From Bacteroides zhangwenhongii (lineage in GTDB: Bacteria; Bacteroidota; Bacteroidia; Bacteroidales; Bacteroidaceae), in NCBI RefSeq assembly GCF_009193325.2, contig NZ_CP059856.1, positions 1,426,001-1,490,000 on the forward strand: DNA of 64,000 nt, given 5' to 3'. The translations under genes were made by a program, and so were the position numbers. Below, in pieces: positions 36,275 to 53,950 of this stretch. The notes beneath the pieces are model-generated. The model was not told where the DNA came from, did not search any database, and saw only the letters and a program-made list of their open reading frames with translations. The stretch's first letter is position 1, and every line of letters starts with the position of its first letter.

Positions 36275-38479
36275 ATGAAAAAGAAATATATGATATTACT
36301 CAGTGCCTTGTCTTTGGCAAGCAGCACATTTGCCCAGACCTGGATTTGGTATCCGGGAGATTATGAAATCTGGCTGGGAAATCAAATGAACAACCGTCGT
36401 ACGGAACGGGGTGCATTTTTCCCTCCTTTCTGGAAAACGGACAGTCATTATGTAGTTGTTGAATTCAGCAAGCAACTGAATCTTTCCGAGCCGGAAGAGA
36501 TTTTTATTGCTGCGGAAGGAAAGTATAATGTCAAGCTGGATGGAAAGCTTCAATTCGGTATGCCGGAGACGATGACTCTTCCTGCCGGTAAGCATAACCT
36601 GAACATCAAAGTCTGGAATCAGGCTACTCCTCCCACTATTTATGTGAAAGGGAAGACGGTGAATTCTGATTCCTCCTGGCGAGTGACTTACGAAGATAAA
36701 GAATGGATTGATGAGAGCGGAAAAGCCAGTGATACATCTGCTACGATCTATATGGATGCCGGATGTTGGAACTTTGACGGGGCTACCCAACTTCCTTCCC
36801 AATTCAGTCTGATGCGTGAACCGCAGCAACCTGTTGCGAAGACAGAACAGGCTGAAGGAGGTATTCTTTATGATTTTGGAAAAGAGACATTCGGATTCAT
36901 CACATTGAAGAATCTTTCCGGAAAAGGAAAAATAGAGATTTATTATGGTGAAAGTCCGGAAGAAGCAAAGGATAAAGCATATTGTGAAACTTTGGACAAA
37001 CTGTTGTTAGAACCGGGACAAGTGACTGACCTCGCCATCCGTAGCACTTCTCTCTTAAATAGTTCTGATAACGAATATACGTTGGAGAACAGTAAAGCTT
37101 TTCGATATGTCTACGTTACCCACGAACCGGGTGTACAAATAGGAGAAGTATCCATGCAATATGAATATCTTCCTGAAGAGTATCGTGGAAGTTTCCGTTG
37201 CAATGATGAAGAATTGAACCGTATCTGGGAAGTGGGGGCCTATACCATGCATCTCACTACCCGCGAGTTCTTTATTGACGGTATCAAACGCGACCGCTGG
37301 GTATGGAGTGGGGATGCTATCCAAAGTTATCTGATGAATTATTATCTTTTCTTCGATAGTGAATCCGTGAAACGTACAATCTGGCTGCTTCGTGGCAAAG
37401 ATCCTGTGACCAGCCATAGCAATACGATTATGGACTATACTTTCTATTGGTTCCTTAGCGTATATGATTATTATATGTATAGTGGCGACCGCCACTTTGT
37501 CAACCAACTGTATCCACGTATGCAAACGATGATGGATTATGTATTGGGACGTACAAATAAAAATGGCATGGTGGAAGGCATGACCGGTGATTGGGTATTT
37601 GTGGACTGGGCGGACGGCTATCTGGATAAAAAAGGAGAACTTTCTTTTGAGCAGGTTTTATTTTGCAGAAGTCTAGAAACAATGGCTTTGTGTGCTGATT
37701 TAGTTGGGGATGAGATTGGGAAGCAGAAGTATGAGAAGCTGGCCGCTACTCTGAAAGCAAAGTTAGAACCTACTTTCTGGAACAATCAGAAACAGGCATT
37801 TGTGCATAATCGTGTGAATGGTCGGCAAAGCGATGCTGTAACGCGTTATGCTAATATGTTTTCTGTATTCTTCCAGTATCTGAACGCAGATAAGCAGCAA
37901 GCCATCAAGAAGTCCGTTCTTCTGAATGACAGCATTCTAAAAATCACAACGCCTTATATGCGTTTTTATGAATTGGAAGCTCTTTGTGCTTTGGGTGAAC
38001 AGGAGGCTGTCATGAAGGAAATGAAAGCTTACTGGGGCGGTATGTTGAAAGAGGGTGCTACCTCTTTCTGGGAAAAATACAACCCTGAAGAAACTGGAAC
38101 GCAACATCTTGCCATGTACGGCCGTCCTTATGGCAAGAGTCTGTGTCATGCCTGGGGAGCAAGTCCTATCTATCTGCTCGGCAAATATTATTTGGGTGTG
38201 AAACCTGTGAAAGAAGGATATAAGGAGTTTGCTATTGCTCCTGTATTGGGAGGACTGAAATGGATGGAGGGTACTGTACCCACTCCGAATGGCGATATCC
38301 ATGTTTATATGAATGGCAAAACGATGAAAGTGAAAGCTACAGAAGGGGAAGGGTATTTGACGATCAATAGTCGTCGTCCACCCAAAGCAAATATCGGAAC
38401 ACCGGAGAAAGTATCGGAAGGAGTGTGGCGTCTCTGGATTGATTCACCCGAAGAAAGAATTGTTACCTATCATTTATAA
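36275..38479 (+). CDS. GH78 alpha-L-rhamnosidase (short form)
   Basis: 734 residues, signal peptide cut near TFAQ. Shorter than the GH78 at 12445: N-terminal beta-sandwich (AEGKYNVKLDGKLQFG), then the (alpha/alpha)6 domain with DGIKRDRWVWSGDA near residue 334 in place of the DCPxRE motif, a variant I associate with BT1001-like rhamnosidases. Further motifs are TGDWVFVDWADGYL and ATSFWEKYNPEETGTQHL. Releases a terminal L-rhamnose; which chain is not decidable by sequence. Last gene of the GH127 unit or, given the 162-bp repeat-bearing gap, possibly partly separate. Confidence 0.86.
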   Translation: MKKKYMILLSALSLASSTFAQTWIWYPGDYEIWLGNQMNNRRTERGAFFPPFWKTDSHYVVVEFSKQLNLSEPEEIFIAAEGKYNVKLDGKLQFGMPETMTLPAGKHNLNIKVWNQATPPTIYVKGKTVNSDSSWRVTYEDKEWIDESGKASDTSATIYMDAGCWNFDGATQLPSQFSLMREPQQPVAKTEQAEGGILYDFGKETFGFITLKNLSGKGKIEIYYGESPEEAKDKAYCETLDKLLLEPGQVTDLAIRSTSLLNSSDNEYTLENSKAFRYVYVTHEPGVQIGEVSMQYEYLPEEYRGSFRCNDEELNRIWEVGAYTMHLTTREFFIDGIKRDRWVWSGDAIQSYLMNYYLFFDSESVKRTIWLLRGKDPVTSHSNTIMDYTFYWFLSVYDYYMYSGDRHFVNQLYPRMQTMMDYVLGRTNKNGMVEGMTGDWVFVDWADGYLDKKGELSFEQVLFCRSLETMALCADLVGDEIGKQKYEKLAATLKAKLEPTFWNNQKQAFVHNRVNGRQSDAVTRYANMFSVFFQYLNADKQQAIKKSVLLNDSILKITTPYMRFYELEALCALGEQEAVMKEMKAYWGGMLKEGATSFWEKYNPEETGTQHLAMYGRPYGKSLCHAWGASPIYLLGKYYLGVKPVKEGYKEFAIAPVLGGLKWMEGTVPTPNGDIHVYMNGKTMKVKATEGEGYLTINSRRPPKANIGTPEKVSEGVWRLWIDSPEERIVTYHL

Positions 38480-38811
38480 TTCATTGTTAATTAGTGGAGT
38501 ACTACTATTCATTTCGCAGGCTATAACCCTCGCAAACTGTCGGACAAGTGTTCGGTAAATATATACCGGCTTGCATACATACACTTATCAGAATAACAGT
38601 CTCTATTCCATCACTGAAACAAGTGAACCGAGAAGAAATATAATAAGAGCCACCTATTATAAAGATAAGACTGAAAAAAACTATTTCTTTGATACCATTC
38701 CTGATAAAAAGGATTTACGATCCATACCAAAATCAAAAAACAAGCAATTCATTAAATACCATACGTACAATACCATAAATAATACTTTAATTGAAAAAAC
38801 AGACAAATGAG
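38480..38811. other. AT-rich intergenic stretch without a convincing gene
   Basis: Holds one open frame (38571-38810, 79 codons) whose product is low-complexity (rich in Asn, Lys, Thr, Tyr), has no recognisable domain, and ends just where the regulatory motif begins. I regard it as chance or a decayed gene. The rest probably holds the GH78 transcript end and sequence upstream of the GH138 promoter. Confidence 0.5.
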
Positions 38812-38836
38812 TACAAACGGGGGATTATTTCGTCTT
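38812..38836 (+). promoter_or_regulatory. Shared PUL motif (copy C) before GH138
   Basis: GAGTACAAA (38809-38817), 13 bases, CGTCTT (38831-38836). The ATG at 38886 is 49 bp downstream. The spacer (CGGGGGATTATTT) is unlike the other copies, so only the outer half-sites are conserved. Confidence 0.7.
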
Positions 38837-38885
38837 CTTCTTAGTTAAGAAGTGAATTATATAATCTATAATATATATCAGAAGA

Positions 38886-41585
38886 ATGAAAAATACCAGA
38901 TTATTCATGTTTGCGGCATGCACACTTTTTTTAGCAGCGTGTGGCAGGCAAACCGTGAAGATTATGACTCCGCCAGATGCGTCAAATCGTGTTTTGTTTG
39001 GTGCGGAGCAGTTACAGGCTACCTTGGATAAAGCCGGTTATCAGGTAATGATGCAGCAGGGAGACACTACATTCTCCGATCCCGAAATCAAAACAATCTT
39101 GCTGACGGAAGTGAATGACACGACACTCAAGAAAGAAGGTTTTCACATTTCGACAACCGGCAATCTGACCAGAGTGTCCGGCAGAGATGGGAGTGGCGTC
39201 ATTTACGGATGTCGCGAACTGATAGACCGTGTGAATGATTCGGATGGTCGGTTGAATTTCCCGGAAGAATTAAAAGACGGTCCTGAAATGGTATTGCGTG
39301 GGGCTTGTGTAGGATTACAGAAGATGACCTACCTGCCGGGACATGGTGTATATGAATATCCGTATACTCCGGAAAGTTTCCCCTGGTTTTATGATAAAGA
39401 ACAGTGGATTAAATATTTGGATATGCTGGTTGCCAATCGCATGAATTCATTGTATCTCTGGAATGGGCATCCGTTTGCTTCTTTGGTGAAACTGGAAGAT
39501 TATCCGTTTGCACTGGAAGTAGATGAAGAAACATTCAAAAAGAATGAAGAAATGTTCTCTTTTCTCACAGAAGAAGCGGACAAGCGCGGTATCTTTGTGA
39601 TACAGATGTTTTATAATATTATTCTTTCCAAACCTTTTGCTGAACATTACGGGCTGAAAACACAGGATCGTAATCGTCCTATTACTCCTTTGATTGCCGA
39701 TTATACACGCAAGAGTATTGCCGCTTTCATAGAAAAATATCCCAATGTAGGACTACTTGTTTGCCTGGGTGAAGCGATGTGTACGGTAGAGGATGATGTG
39801 GAATGGTTTACAAAAACAATTATTCCCGGAGTGAAAGACGGATTACAGGCATTGGGACGTATGGATGAACCGCCTCTTTTGTTGCGTGCACACGACACGG
39901 ACTGCAAACTGGTGATGGATGCTGCATTGCCGCTTTATAAGAATCTTTATACGATGCATAAATATAATGGCGAATCGTTGACAACTTACGAACCTCGTGG
40001 CCCTTGGTCGAAAATACATACGGATTTGAGTTCATTGGGTTCCATCCATATCAGTAACGTACATATCTTGGCCAATCTGGAACCGTTCCGTTGGGGCTCT
40101 CCGGATTTCGTACAGAAAGCGGTAACTGCCATACACAATGTACATGGTGCCAATGCGCTGCATCTTTATCCGCAGGCTTCTTATTGGGATTGGCCCTATA
40201 CGGCTGATAAATTGCCGAACAACGAACGTGAGTTCCAATTGGATCGTGACTGGATTTGGTATCAGACGTGGGGACGTTATGCATGGAATTGCCACCGGGA
40301 TCGTACAGATGAGATGGGCTACTGGAACCATCAGTTAGGTAAATTCTACGGAACATCTGACGAAAATGCAAGCAATATCCGCATAGCTTATGAAGAAAGT
40401 GGTGAGATTGCTCCGAAGCTATTGCGTCGTTTCGGTATCACAGAGGGAAATCGCCAGACATTATTGCTGGGTATGTTTATGAGCCAACTTGTCAATCCAT
40501 ATAAATATACCATCTATCCGGGATTCTATGAAAGTTGCGGACCGGAAGGGGAGAAGCTGATAGAATATGTGGAGAAAGAATGGAAAAAGCAACCTCATGT
40601 AGGTGAAATGCCTTTGGATATTGTTGCTCAAGTAATAGAGCACGGGGATAAGGCAGTAGCGGCTATTGATAAGGCGGCCGCCTCCGTATCTTCAAATAAG
40701 GACGAATTTGCCCGTTTGCAAAATGATATGCATTGTTATCGTGAATTTGCGTATGCGTTCAACCTGAAAGTGAAAGCCGCCAAGCTGGTATTGGATTATC
40801 AATGGGGCAAAGACATCAAAAACCTTGAAGAAGCTATTCCTTTGATGGAACAAAGCCTGGAGCATTATCGTAAATTGGTGGAATTGACGGACGAACATTA
40901 CTTGTATGCCAACAGTATGCAGACAGCTCAACGTCGTATTCCTATCGGTGGAGATGATGGAAAGAATAAGACTTGGAAAGAATTGCTGGTACACTACGAA
41001 AAAGAATTGGAGAACTTCAAAGCTAATCTCGCCCTGTTGAAAGAAAAACAGAATGGAAATGCGGTGGCTGAAACTGTAGAGATTGCTGCCTGGGCTCCTG
41101 CAAACGTAAAACTGATCTCTAATTATCCGGCAGTGAAAGTGGAGGAGGGTACTTCTTTATTTGTCGATCTTCCGGGTAAGATAGAAGCAGTAGCTCCTGA
41201 ATTGAAAGGAATGAAAGCGCTTCGTTTCAATGGAAACGAGCAGAGAGAGAAAGGCACGAGTATCACTTTCGAAACAGATGCTCCGGTGAAATTATTAGTA
41301 GCCTATTTCAAAGATGACCAGAAAAAGTATGCAAAGGCTCCGAAACTGGAAATCGATGCATCAGCCAATGATTACGGTCAGGCGGAACCTGTGTTGACGA
41401 ATGCTGTCCGTATCAACGGAATGCCTTTGGCAAATGTACATGCATATAGTTTTCCGGCCGGAAAGCATACGCTGATGTTACCCAAAGGTTATCTGCAAGT
41501 GCTAGGATTTACTGCTGCAGAGATGAAGGTGCGTAATGCCGGACTTGCCGGGGATGAAGAAACAATGGATTGGTTATTTTACTAA
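38886..41585 (+). CDS. GH138 alpha-D-galacturonidase, lipoprotein
   Basis: 899 residues; lipobox LAAC (Cys about 20). The N-terminal alpha/beta domain (ASNRVLFGAEQLQATLDKAGY to YGCRELIDRV) is of the kind that precedes GH20/GH67-type barrels. A (beta/alpha)8 barrel follows (YLDMLVANRMNSLYLWNGHPF, GLLVCLGEAMCTVEDDVEWF), then a helical region and a C-terminal sandwich. From memory BT0997 founded GH138 and removes alpha-D-galacturonic acid from RG-II chain A. Heads the operon GH138, GH137-GH2, GH2, GH2. The inverted repeat at 41589 begins 3 bases after its stop. Confidence 0.87.
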   Translation: MKNTRLFMFAACTLFLAACGRQTVKIMTPPDASNRVLFGAEQLQATLDKAGYQVMMQQGDTTFSDPEIKTILLTEVNDTTLKKEGFHISTTGNLTRVSGRDGSGVIYGCRELIDRVNDSDGRLNFPEELKDGPEMVLRGACVGLQKMTYLPGHGVYEYPYTPESFPWFYDKEQWIKYLDMLVANRMNSLYLWNGHPFASLVKLEDYPFALEVDEETFKKNEEMFSFLTEEADKRGIFVIQMFYNIILSKPFAEHYGLKTQDRNRPITPLIADYTRKSIAAFIEKYPNVGLLVCLGEAMCTVEDDVEWFTKTIIPGVKDGLQALGRMDEPPLLLRAHDTDCKLVMDAALPLYKNLYTMHKYNGESLTTYEPRGPWSKIHTDLSSLGSIHISNVHILANLEPFRWGSPDFVQKAVTAIHNVHGANALHLYPQASYWDWPYTADKLPNNEREFQLDRDWIWYQTWGRYAWNCHRDRTDEMGYWNHQLGKFYGTSDENASNIRIAYEESGEIAPKLLRRFGITEGNRQTLLLGMFMSQLVNPYKYTIYPGFYESCGPEGEKLIEYVEKEWKKQPHVGEMPLDIVAQVIEHGDKAVAAIDKAAASVSSNKDEFARLQNDMHCYREFAYAFNLKVKAAKLVLDYQWGKDIKNLEEAIPLMEQSLEHYRKLVELTDEHYLYANSMQTAQRRIPIGGDDGKNKTWKELLVHYEKELENFKANLALLKEKQNGNAVAETVEIAAWAPANVKLISNYPAVKVEEGTSLFVDLPGKIEAVAPELKGMKALRFNGNEQREKGTSITFETDAPVKLLVAYFKDDQKKYAKAPKLEIDASANDYGQAEPVLTNAVRINGMPLANVHAYSFPAGKHTLMLPKGYLQVLGFTAAEMKVRNAGLAGDEETMDWLFY

Positions 41586-41588
41586 TAT

Positions 41589-41748
41589 TTCACCACAGAG
41601 GACACGGAGGACACAGAGTTCTTCTCTCTCTCTCTTTCCGTAAGTAAAACAGAGCGATAAATACGATTATAAATACGTAAGACTCTTTGTTACTTTATAG
41701 TGAATAAAAATAGTAAACCTCTGTGTCCTCCGTGTCCTCTGTAGTGAA
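41589..41748. repeat. Long inverted repeat (copy 3) between GH138 and GH137-GH2
   Basis: Arms 41589-41618 and 41719-41748 (30 bp, one mismatch; left arm starts TTCACCACAGAGGACACGGA) around a 100-base centre that itself holds a weaker pairing (GTAAGTAAAACAGAG against CTCTTTGTTACTTTA). Same sequence family as 16688 and 26253 but a distinct subtype (AGGACA in place of ATTACA). Confidence 0.93.
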
Positions 41749-41809
41749 AAATAAATTATCATTTAATGGTTATGCATTATTTAAGTATTAAACGATTAGA
41801 AAAAGTATC

Positions 41810-49301
<7,492 letters not shown>

Positions 49302-49331
49302 CATTATTAAAATAAAATAACAAGAATAACA

Positions 49332-52181
49332 ATGAGAAAAGTAACCGCTTTATTATCGACTTTAGCGTTAGCAACTACTTTGACCGCCCAGAATCTTCCG
49401 CAGACGGAACGACAGTACCTTTCCGGTCGTGGTTGTGATGACATGGTAGAATGGGACTTCTTCTGTACCGACGGACGTAACTCCGGCAAATGGACGAAGA
49501 TTGGTGTACCATCATGTTGGGAACTACAAGGATTCGGCACTTATCAGTATGGAATTACTTTTTATGGTAAACCATTTCCGGAAGGTGTTGCTGACGAGAA
49601 AGGTATGTACAAGTATGAATTCGAAGTACCGGAAAAGTTTCGGGGACAACAAGTAAATCTTGTATTCGAGGCTTCAATGACGGATACGGAAGTCAAAGTG
49701 AACGGGCGAAAGGTCGGCTCGAAACATCAGGGGGCGTTTTATCGTTTTTCATATAATGTCACTGACTTTTTGAAATATGGCAAAAAGAACCTGCTGGAAG
49801 TAACCGTAGCCAAAGAAAGTGAAAATGCCAGTGTAAATCTAGCCGAGCGCCGTGCTGATTATTGGAATTTCGGAGGTATCTTCCGACCGGTATTCCTGGA
49901 AGTAAAACCTGCTATTAATTTGCGGCACATTGCCATTGATGCACAGATGGATGGAACTTTCCGTGCCAATTGTTACAGTAATATTTCCAATGATGGAATG
50001 AGTATCTGCGCTCAGATTCTGGATAATAAAAACAAGAAACTGGCAGAAACCACCGTACCGGTGAAGACAGGAGGAGATTGGACATCTTTGCAATTGAAAG
50101 TTTCCAATCCGGCTTTGTGGACTGCGGAAACTCCTAATCTTTACAAAGCTCAATTCTCTCTGCTTGATAAAAACGGTAAAGTATTACATTATGAAACTGA
50201 GAGCTTCGGTTTCCGCACGATTGAAGTACACGAGAGTGACGGACTTTACATAAATGGGGTACGTATCAATGTACGGGGTGTCAATCGGCATAGTTTCCGT
50301 CCGGAAAGCGGTCGTACGTTAAGTAAGGCAAAAAATATCGAGGACGTCCTGTTGATTAAAAGCATGAATATGAACGCTGTCCGCTTAAGTCATTATCCGG
50401 CAGACCCCGAATTCCTGGAAGCTTGTGATTCTCTCGGGCTCTATGTTATGGACGAGTTAGGAGGGTGGCATGGAAAATATGATACTCCGACCGGAGTACG
50501 CTTGATAGAGGGAATGATAGAACGTGACGTGAATCATCCGTCTATTATCTGGTGGAGCAATGGTAATGAAAAAGGATGGAATACCGAATTGGACGGAGAG
50601 TTTCATAAATACGACCCGCAGAAACGTCCGGTTATTCACCCGCAAGGCAATTTCTCCGGTTTTGAAACAATGCATTACCGCTCTTACGGAGAAAGCCAGA
50701 ACTATATGCGTTTGCCGGAAATCTTTATGCCTACAGAATTCTTGCATGGTTTGTACGATGGCGGTCATGGTGCCGGATTATATGATTATTGGGAAATGAT
50801 GCGCAAGCATCCCCGTTGTATCGGTGGTTTCCTTTGGGTATTGGCAGATGAAGGAGTGAAGCGTGTGGACATGGATGGCTTCATTGATAATCAGGGAAAC
50901 TTTGGAGCAGACGGTATTGTAGGACCACATCATGAAAAGGAGGGTAGCTACTACACTATCAAGCAGTTATGGAGTCCGATACAGATTATGAATACTTCTA
51001 TCGACAGGCAATTTGACGGCAAATTCTCCGTAGAAAACCGTTATGATTATCTGAATCTGAATACCTGTCGTTTCCTTTGGAAACAAGTGAAATTTCCACA
51101 GGCAACGGATGCTTCTAATACCGCTGCTCAAGTGTTGAAAGAAGGAGAAGTGCAGGGTAGTGACGTGGCTGCTCATTCGGCAGGTGTCTTGGATATAAAA
51201 ACAAATATCCTCGCCAATACAGATGCTCTTTACCTGACAGCTATTGACAAATACGGTCATGAACTTTGGCGTTGGACTTTCCCGGTTGATAAACTGAACC
51301 AGCAAACTGAACCGATCTCCTTCTTATCCATCCGCCCTACCTATACGGAAACTGAAAATGATCTCACAGTGAAAGCGAACAAGCGTACGTTCATCTTCTC
51401 AAAGAAAGACGGACAATTAAAAGGAGTATCTGTAGATAATCGTAAAATTAGTTTCGCCAATGGTCCCCGTTTCATTGGAGCCCGTCGTGCAGACCGCTCA
51501 TTGGATCAATTCTATAACCATGATGATGAGAAAGCAAAAGAAAAAGACCGTACATACAGCGAATTCCCCGATGCTGCCGTATTTACGAAACTGGACGTAA
51601 AACAAGATGGCGGTGATCTGATTGTTACCGCCAATTACAAACTGGGTAATTTGGATAAAGCTCAATGGACAATCAGCCCGAGTGGGGATTTGGTATTGGA
51701 TTATACCTACAATTTCTCCGGTGTGGTGGATTTAATGGGTATTTGTTTCGATTATCCGGAAGATCAGGTAATCAGTAAACGCTGGTTGGGAGCCGGACCA
51801 TATCGTGTATGGCAGAATCGTATTCATGGTACGCAATACGATGTATGGGAAAACGACTATAACGACCCTATTCCTGGTGAAACTTTCACTTATCCCGAAT
51901 TCAAAGGATATTTTGGAGATGTTTCCTGGATGAATATCCGGACGAAAGAAGGCATTATCAGCCTAACAAACGAAACTCCCAATGCTTATGTCGGAATATA
52001 TCAGCCTCGTGATGGTCGCGACCGTTTGCTTTATACTCTTCCCGAGAGTGGAATCTCTCTTCTGAATGTGATTCCTCCGGTACGTAATAAAGTAAACTCC
52101 ACCGATTTATGTGGTCCTTCCTCACAACCGAAATGGGTAAATGGTCCACAAACCGGACGGATCGTTTTCCGGTTCGAATAA
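49332..52181 (+). CDS. GH2 beta-glycosidase (possibly beta-galacturonidase)
   Basis: 949 residues with signal peptide (cut near TLTAQ). GH2 layout: jelly-roll GVPSCWELQGFGTYQYG, Ig-like domain, barrel with acid/base Glu in WWSNGNEKGWN (about 407) and nucleophile Glu in MPTEFLHGLYDGG (about 468), then a C-terminal sandwich (KRWLGAGPYRVWQNR). The nucleophile context TEFLHG differs from the TSEYAH of the neighbouring LacZ type, so it is a different subfamily. From memory BT0992 at this position is a beta-D-galacturonidase of chain A; sequence alone supports only GH2. Last gene of the operon, followed by the terminator at 52215. Confidence 0.86.
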   Translation: MRKVTALLSTLALATTLTAQNLPQTERQYLSGRGCDDMVEWDFFCTDGRNSGKWTKIGVPSCWELQGFGTYQYGITFYGKPFPEGVADEKGMYKYEFEVPEKFRGQQVNLVFEASMTDTEVKVNGRKVGSKHQGAFYRFSYNVTDFLKYGKKNLLEVTVAKESENASVNLAERRADYWNFGGIFRPVFLEVKPAINLRHIAIDAQMDGTFRANCYSNISNDGMSICAQILDNKNKKLAETTVPVKTGGDWTSLQLKVSNPALWTAETPNLYKAQFSLLDKNGKVLHYETESFGFRTIEVHESDGLYINGVRINVRGVNRHSFRPESGRTLSKAKNIEDVLLIKSMNMNAVRLSHYPADPEFLEACDSLGLYVMDELGGWHGKYDTPTGVRLIEGMIERDVNHPSIIWWSNGNEKGWNTELDGEFHKYDPQKRPVIHPQGNFSGFETMHYRSYGESQNYMRLPEIFMPTEFLHGLYDGGHGAGLYDYWEMMRKHPRCIGGFLWVLADEGVKRVDMDGFIDNQGNFGADGIVGPHHEKEGSYYTIKQLWSPIQIMNTSIDRQFDGKFSVENRYDYLNLNTCRFLWKQVKFPQATDASNTAAQVLKEGEVQGSDVAAHSAGVLDIKTNILANTDALYLTAIDKYGHELWRWTFPVDKLNQQTEPISFLSIRPTYTETENDLTVKANKRTFIFSKKDGQLKGVSVDNRKISFANGPRFIGARRADRSLDQFYNHDDEKAKEKDRTYSEFPDAAVFTKLDVKQDGGDLIVTANYKLGNLDKAQWTISPSGDLVLDYTYNFSGVVDLMGICFDYPEDQVISKRWLGAGPYRVWQNRIHGTQYDVWENDYNDPIPGETFTYPEFKGYFGDVSWMNIRTKEGIISLTNETPNAYVGIYQPRDGRDRLLYTLPESGISLLNVIPPVRNKVNSTDLCGPSSQPKWVNGPQTGRIVFRFE

Positions 52182-52214
52182 CTACGAAGAAGGCAGATTA
52201 AAAATACAAATCAT

Positions 52215-52264
52215 AGAATGTGCCAAAAGAGGATTATCCGTCTTCTTTTGGCACATTCTTTATA
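52215..52264 (+). terminator. Strong intrinsic terminator after the GH138-GH2 operon
   Basis: Perfect 16-bp arms (52215-52230 and 52244-52259; AGAATGTGCCAAAAGA) with a 13-base loop, 33 bp after the GH2 stop, ending in TTTAT. Confidence 0.82.
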
Positions 52265-52271
52265 ATTTCTG

Positions 52272-52300
52272 TTGTCTTTCGCCGATTTTTATTACTTTTG
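52272..52300 (+). promoter_or_regulatory. Bacteroides-type promoter for the TlpA-like gene
   Basis: TTG (52272-52274), 18 bases, TACTTTTG (52293-52300), a full match to TAnnTTTG. The chosen start at 52350 lies 49 bp downstream. No PUL motif with the 13-base spacing is present. Confidence 0.6.
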
Positions 52301-52349
52301 TTCATCTATGACAATAGTGTCGGAACTCTCATTAAACACAAAATGTCCA

Positions 52350-53879
52350 ATGAAAATGAAACATTATCCATTCGTTTTTTTGCCGATATTTATATTATTT
52401 ATTAGTTGTCGGCAAAAAGTGCAAAGTAACTTTCAACCGGATATTTCCAATCAGACAGAAACCGTTTATGATTTTTCGGAAGAATATGCTGAAGAGATTA
52501 TTATCACAGGTAAAGTTTTGAACCGTGAATTTTATCCACAAGAAAAAGAACTGACACTTATTATTTCATTTTTCAGTGATATGGAAAATCAGTACCGTAC
52601 TCCCATTCAAGAGGATGGTTCTTTCTATTTTACTTTTCCTGTTTATGCTAAAATACGGGAGGTTTCTATTCGTAACTATGCAGAGCATTTATATGTGCAT
52701 CCGGGTGACAGTATCCATGTAGAGATTGACTTCAAGGATATGTTTCATCCTAAAGTAACAGGTGATGCGGAAAAATTGAATCAAGAGATATTGGCTTTTA
52801 CAGAAAGCGGATATTATTATATGCGTGACTATGGTATCAGGCATGATTTGAGTGTCGAGGATTTTGAAGCAGAGCTAAAGAAAGAATATAATACACGTTT
52901 AGAACGCAGGACCGAATATTTGCAGAAATACAAGCCTATGCAAGATGTCGTCATGCTTACGGAGGAATTACTGAAACAGGATTATTATTATACAATCCTG
53001 GTTTATGCGAGCCAATGTCAATATCGGACAAGAAAAGAGTTCGCACGTTATCACACGCTATTGCCTGAAATCAATAAACTATATAAAAAGGGAATATTAT
53101 CAGCCCGCTTGTTTGATATAGTCGATTGGATAGAAAATTATATTCCTACAGGAATGGTTCTTAAAAACAAAAAACACCCAACGATAGATGATATTATGTC
53201 CGAAATAGGAGAAAATGAATTGAATCAATATTTATATACTAAAGTTACAGCTAATAGTCTCGAAGCTAATGATACAATTTCCCTCTCAAGAAAGCGTTCT
53301 CAGTTTGACTCCATCGTAAAAATACCTCATTTGCAGGGACAAATAGCACAAATGTACAGGCAAACTAAAGCGTTCTTGGAGAATCCACAGTCTGTTTCTG
53401 ATAATTTGTTGTATGGTAAATACAATGAAAGTTCAAATACGTTAACTCCAATGTCGTATATGGAGAGTATATATAAGATACTTGAAGAAAACCGGGGCAA
53501 AGTTATTTATCTCGATTTTTGGGCTACAACTTGTCCGCCTTGTTTGGCAGAAATGGAACCCTTGAAGAAGTTGCGCAGCCAATATTCTACAAAGGATCTG
53601 ATTATTTATTCCATTTGTTCCGGTGGTAATGATACCAAGAAGCAATGGAAATTGTGTTTAGATAAATACTCGATGAAGAATCATGATATAGAATGTGTCT
53701 ATGCCGCTGATTATATTGGACTGGAGAATTATCAGAAGATTACCAAACAGTTCAAAATTAATAGATTGCCATATTATATCTTGATAAACAGAAAAGGACA
53801 AATAGTTGATTATGGTTCTAGTGCTCGCCCAAGTAATCCTAACCTGTTATTGAGAATTGAGGAAATCGTGAAACAATAA
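52350..53879 (+). CDS. TlpA-like thioredoxin-fold lipoprotein
   Basis: Periplasmic thiol:disulfide oxidoreductase-like lipoprotein, 509 residues. The start at 52350 (or 52356) gives a clean lipoprotein signal (FLPIFILFISC, Cys about 20); the frame extends further up through the promoter and is not used. The first 100 or so residues form a beta-rich domain (IIITGKVLNREFYPQEKELTL, LYVHPGDSIHVEIDF) of the type that precedes TlpA in Bacteroides. A helical middle follows, then the thioredoxin domain with active site TTCPPC at about 394-399 and the cis-Pro loop NRLPYYILINRKGQIV. Substrate unknown. It has its own promoter, so membership in the RG-II response is doubtful. Confidence 0.85.
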   Translation: MKMKHYPFVFLPIFILFISCRQKVQSNFQPDISNQTETVYDFSEEYAEEIIITGKVLNREFYPQEKELTLIISFFSDMENQYRTPIQEDGSFYFTFPVYAKIREVSIRNYAEHLYVHPGDSIHVEIDFKDMFHPKVTGDAEKLNQEILAFTESGYYYMRDYGIRHDLSVEDFEAELKKEYNTRLERRTEYLQKYKPMQDVVMLTEELLKQDYYYTILVYASQCQYRTRKEFARYHTLLPEINKLYKKGILSARLFDIVDWIENYIPTGMVLKNKKHPTIDDIMSEIGENELNQYLYTKVTANSLEANDTISLSRKRSQFDSIVKIPHLQGQIAQMYRQTKAFLENPQSVSDNLLYGKYNESSNTLTPMSYMESIYKILEENRGKVIYLDFWATTCPPCLAEMEPLKKLRSQYSTKDLIIYSICSGGNDTKKQWKLCLDKYSMKNHDIECVYAADYIGLENYQKITKQFKINRLPYYILINRKGQIVDYGSSARPSNPNLLLRIEEIVKQ

Positions 53880-53950
53880 CGGATAATATTCCCTTTATGC
53901 AGAATATTCTAATGGCTGCTCTACACGACAAGTAGAACCATGATAAATGG

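Noticed and set aside
38571..38810. 79-codon open frame before GH138
   Set aside because: Low-complexity product with no domain or signal, in AT-rich sequence ending at the regulatory motif; most likely chance.
52205..52244. TACAAA followed by CGTCTT between GH2 and the TlpA gene
   Set aside because: Spacing is 28 rather than 13 bases and the CGTCTT half lies in the terminator hairpin, so it is not a copy of the shared motif.
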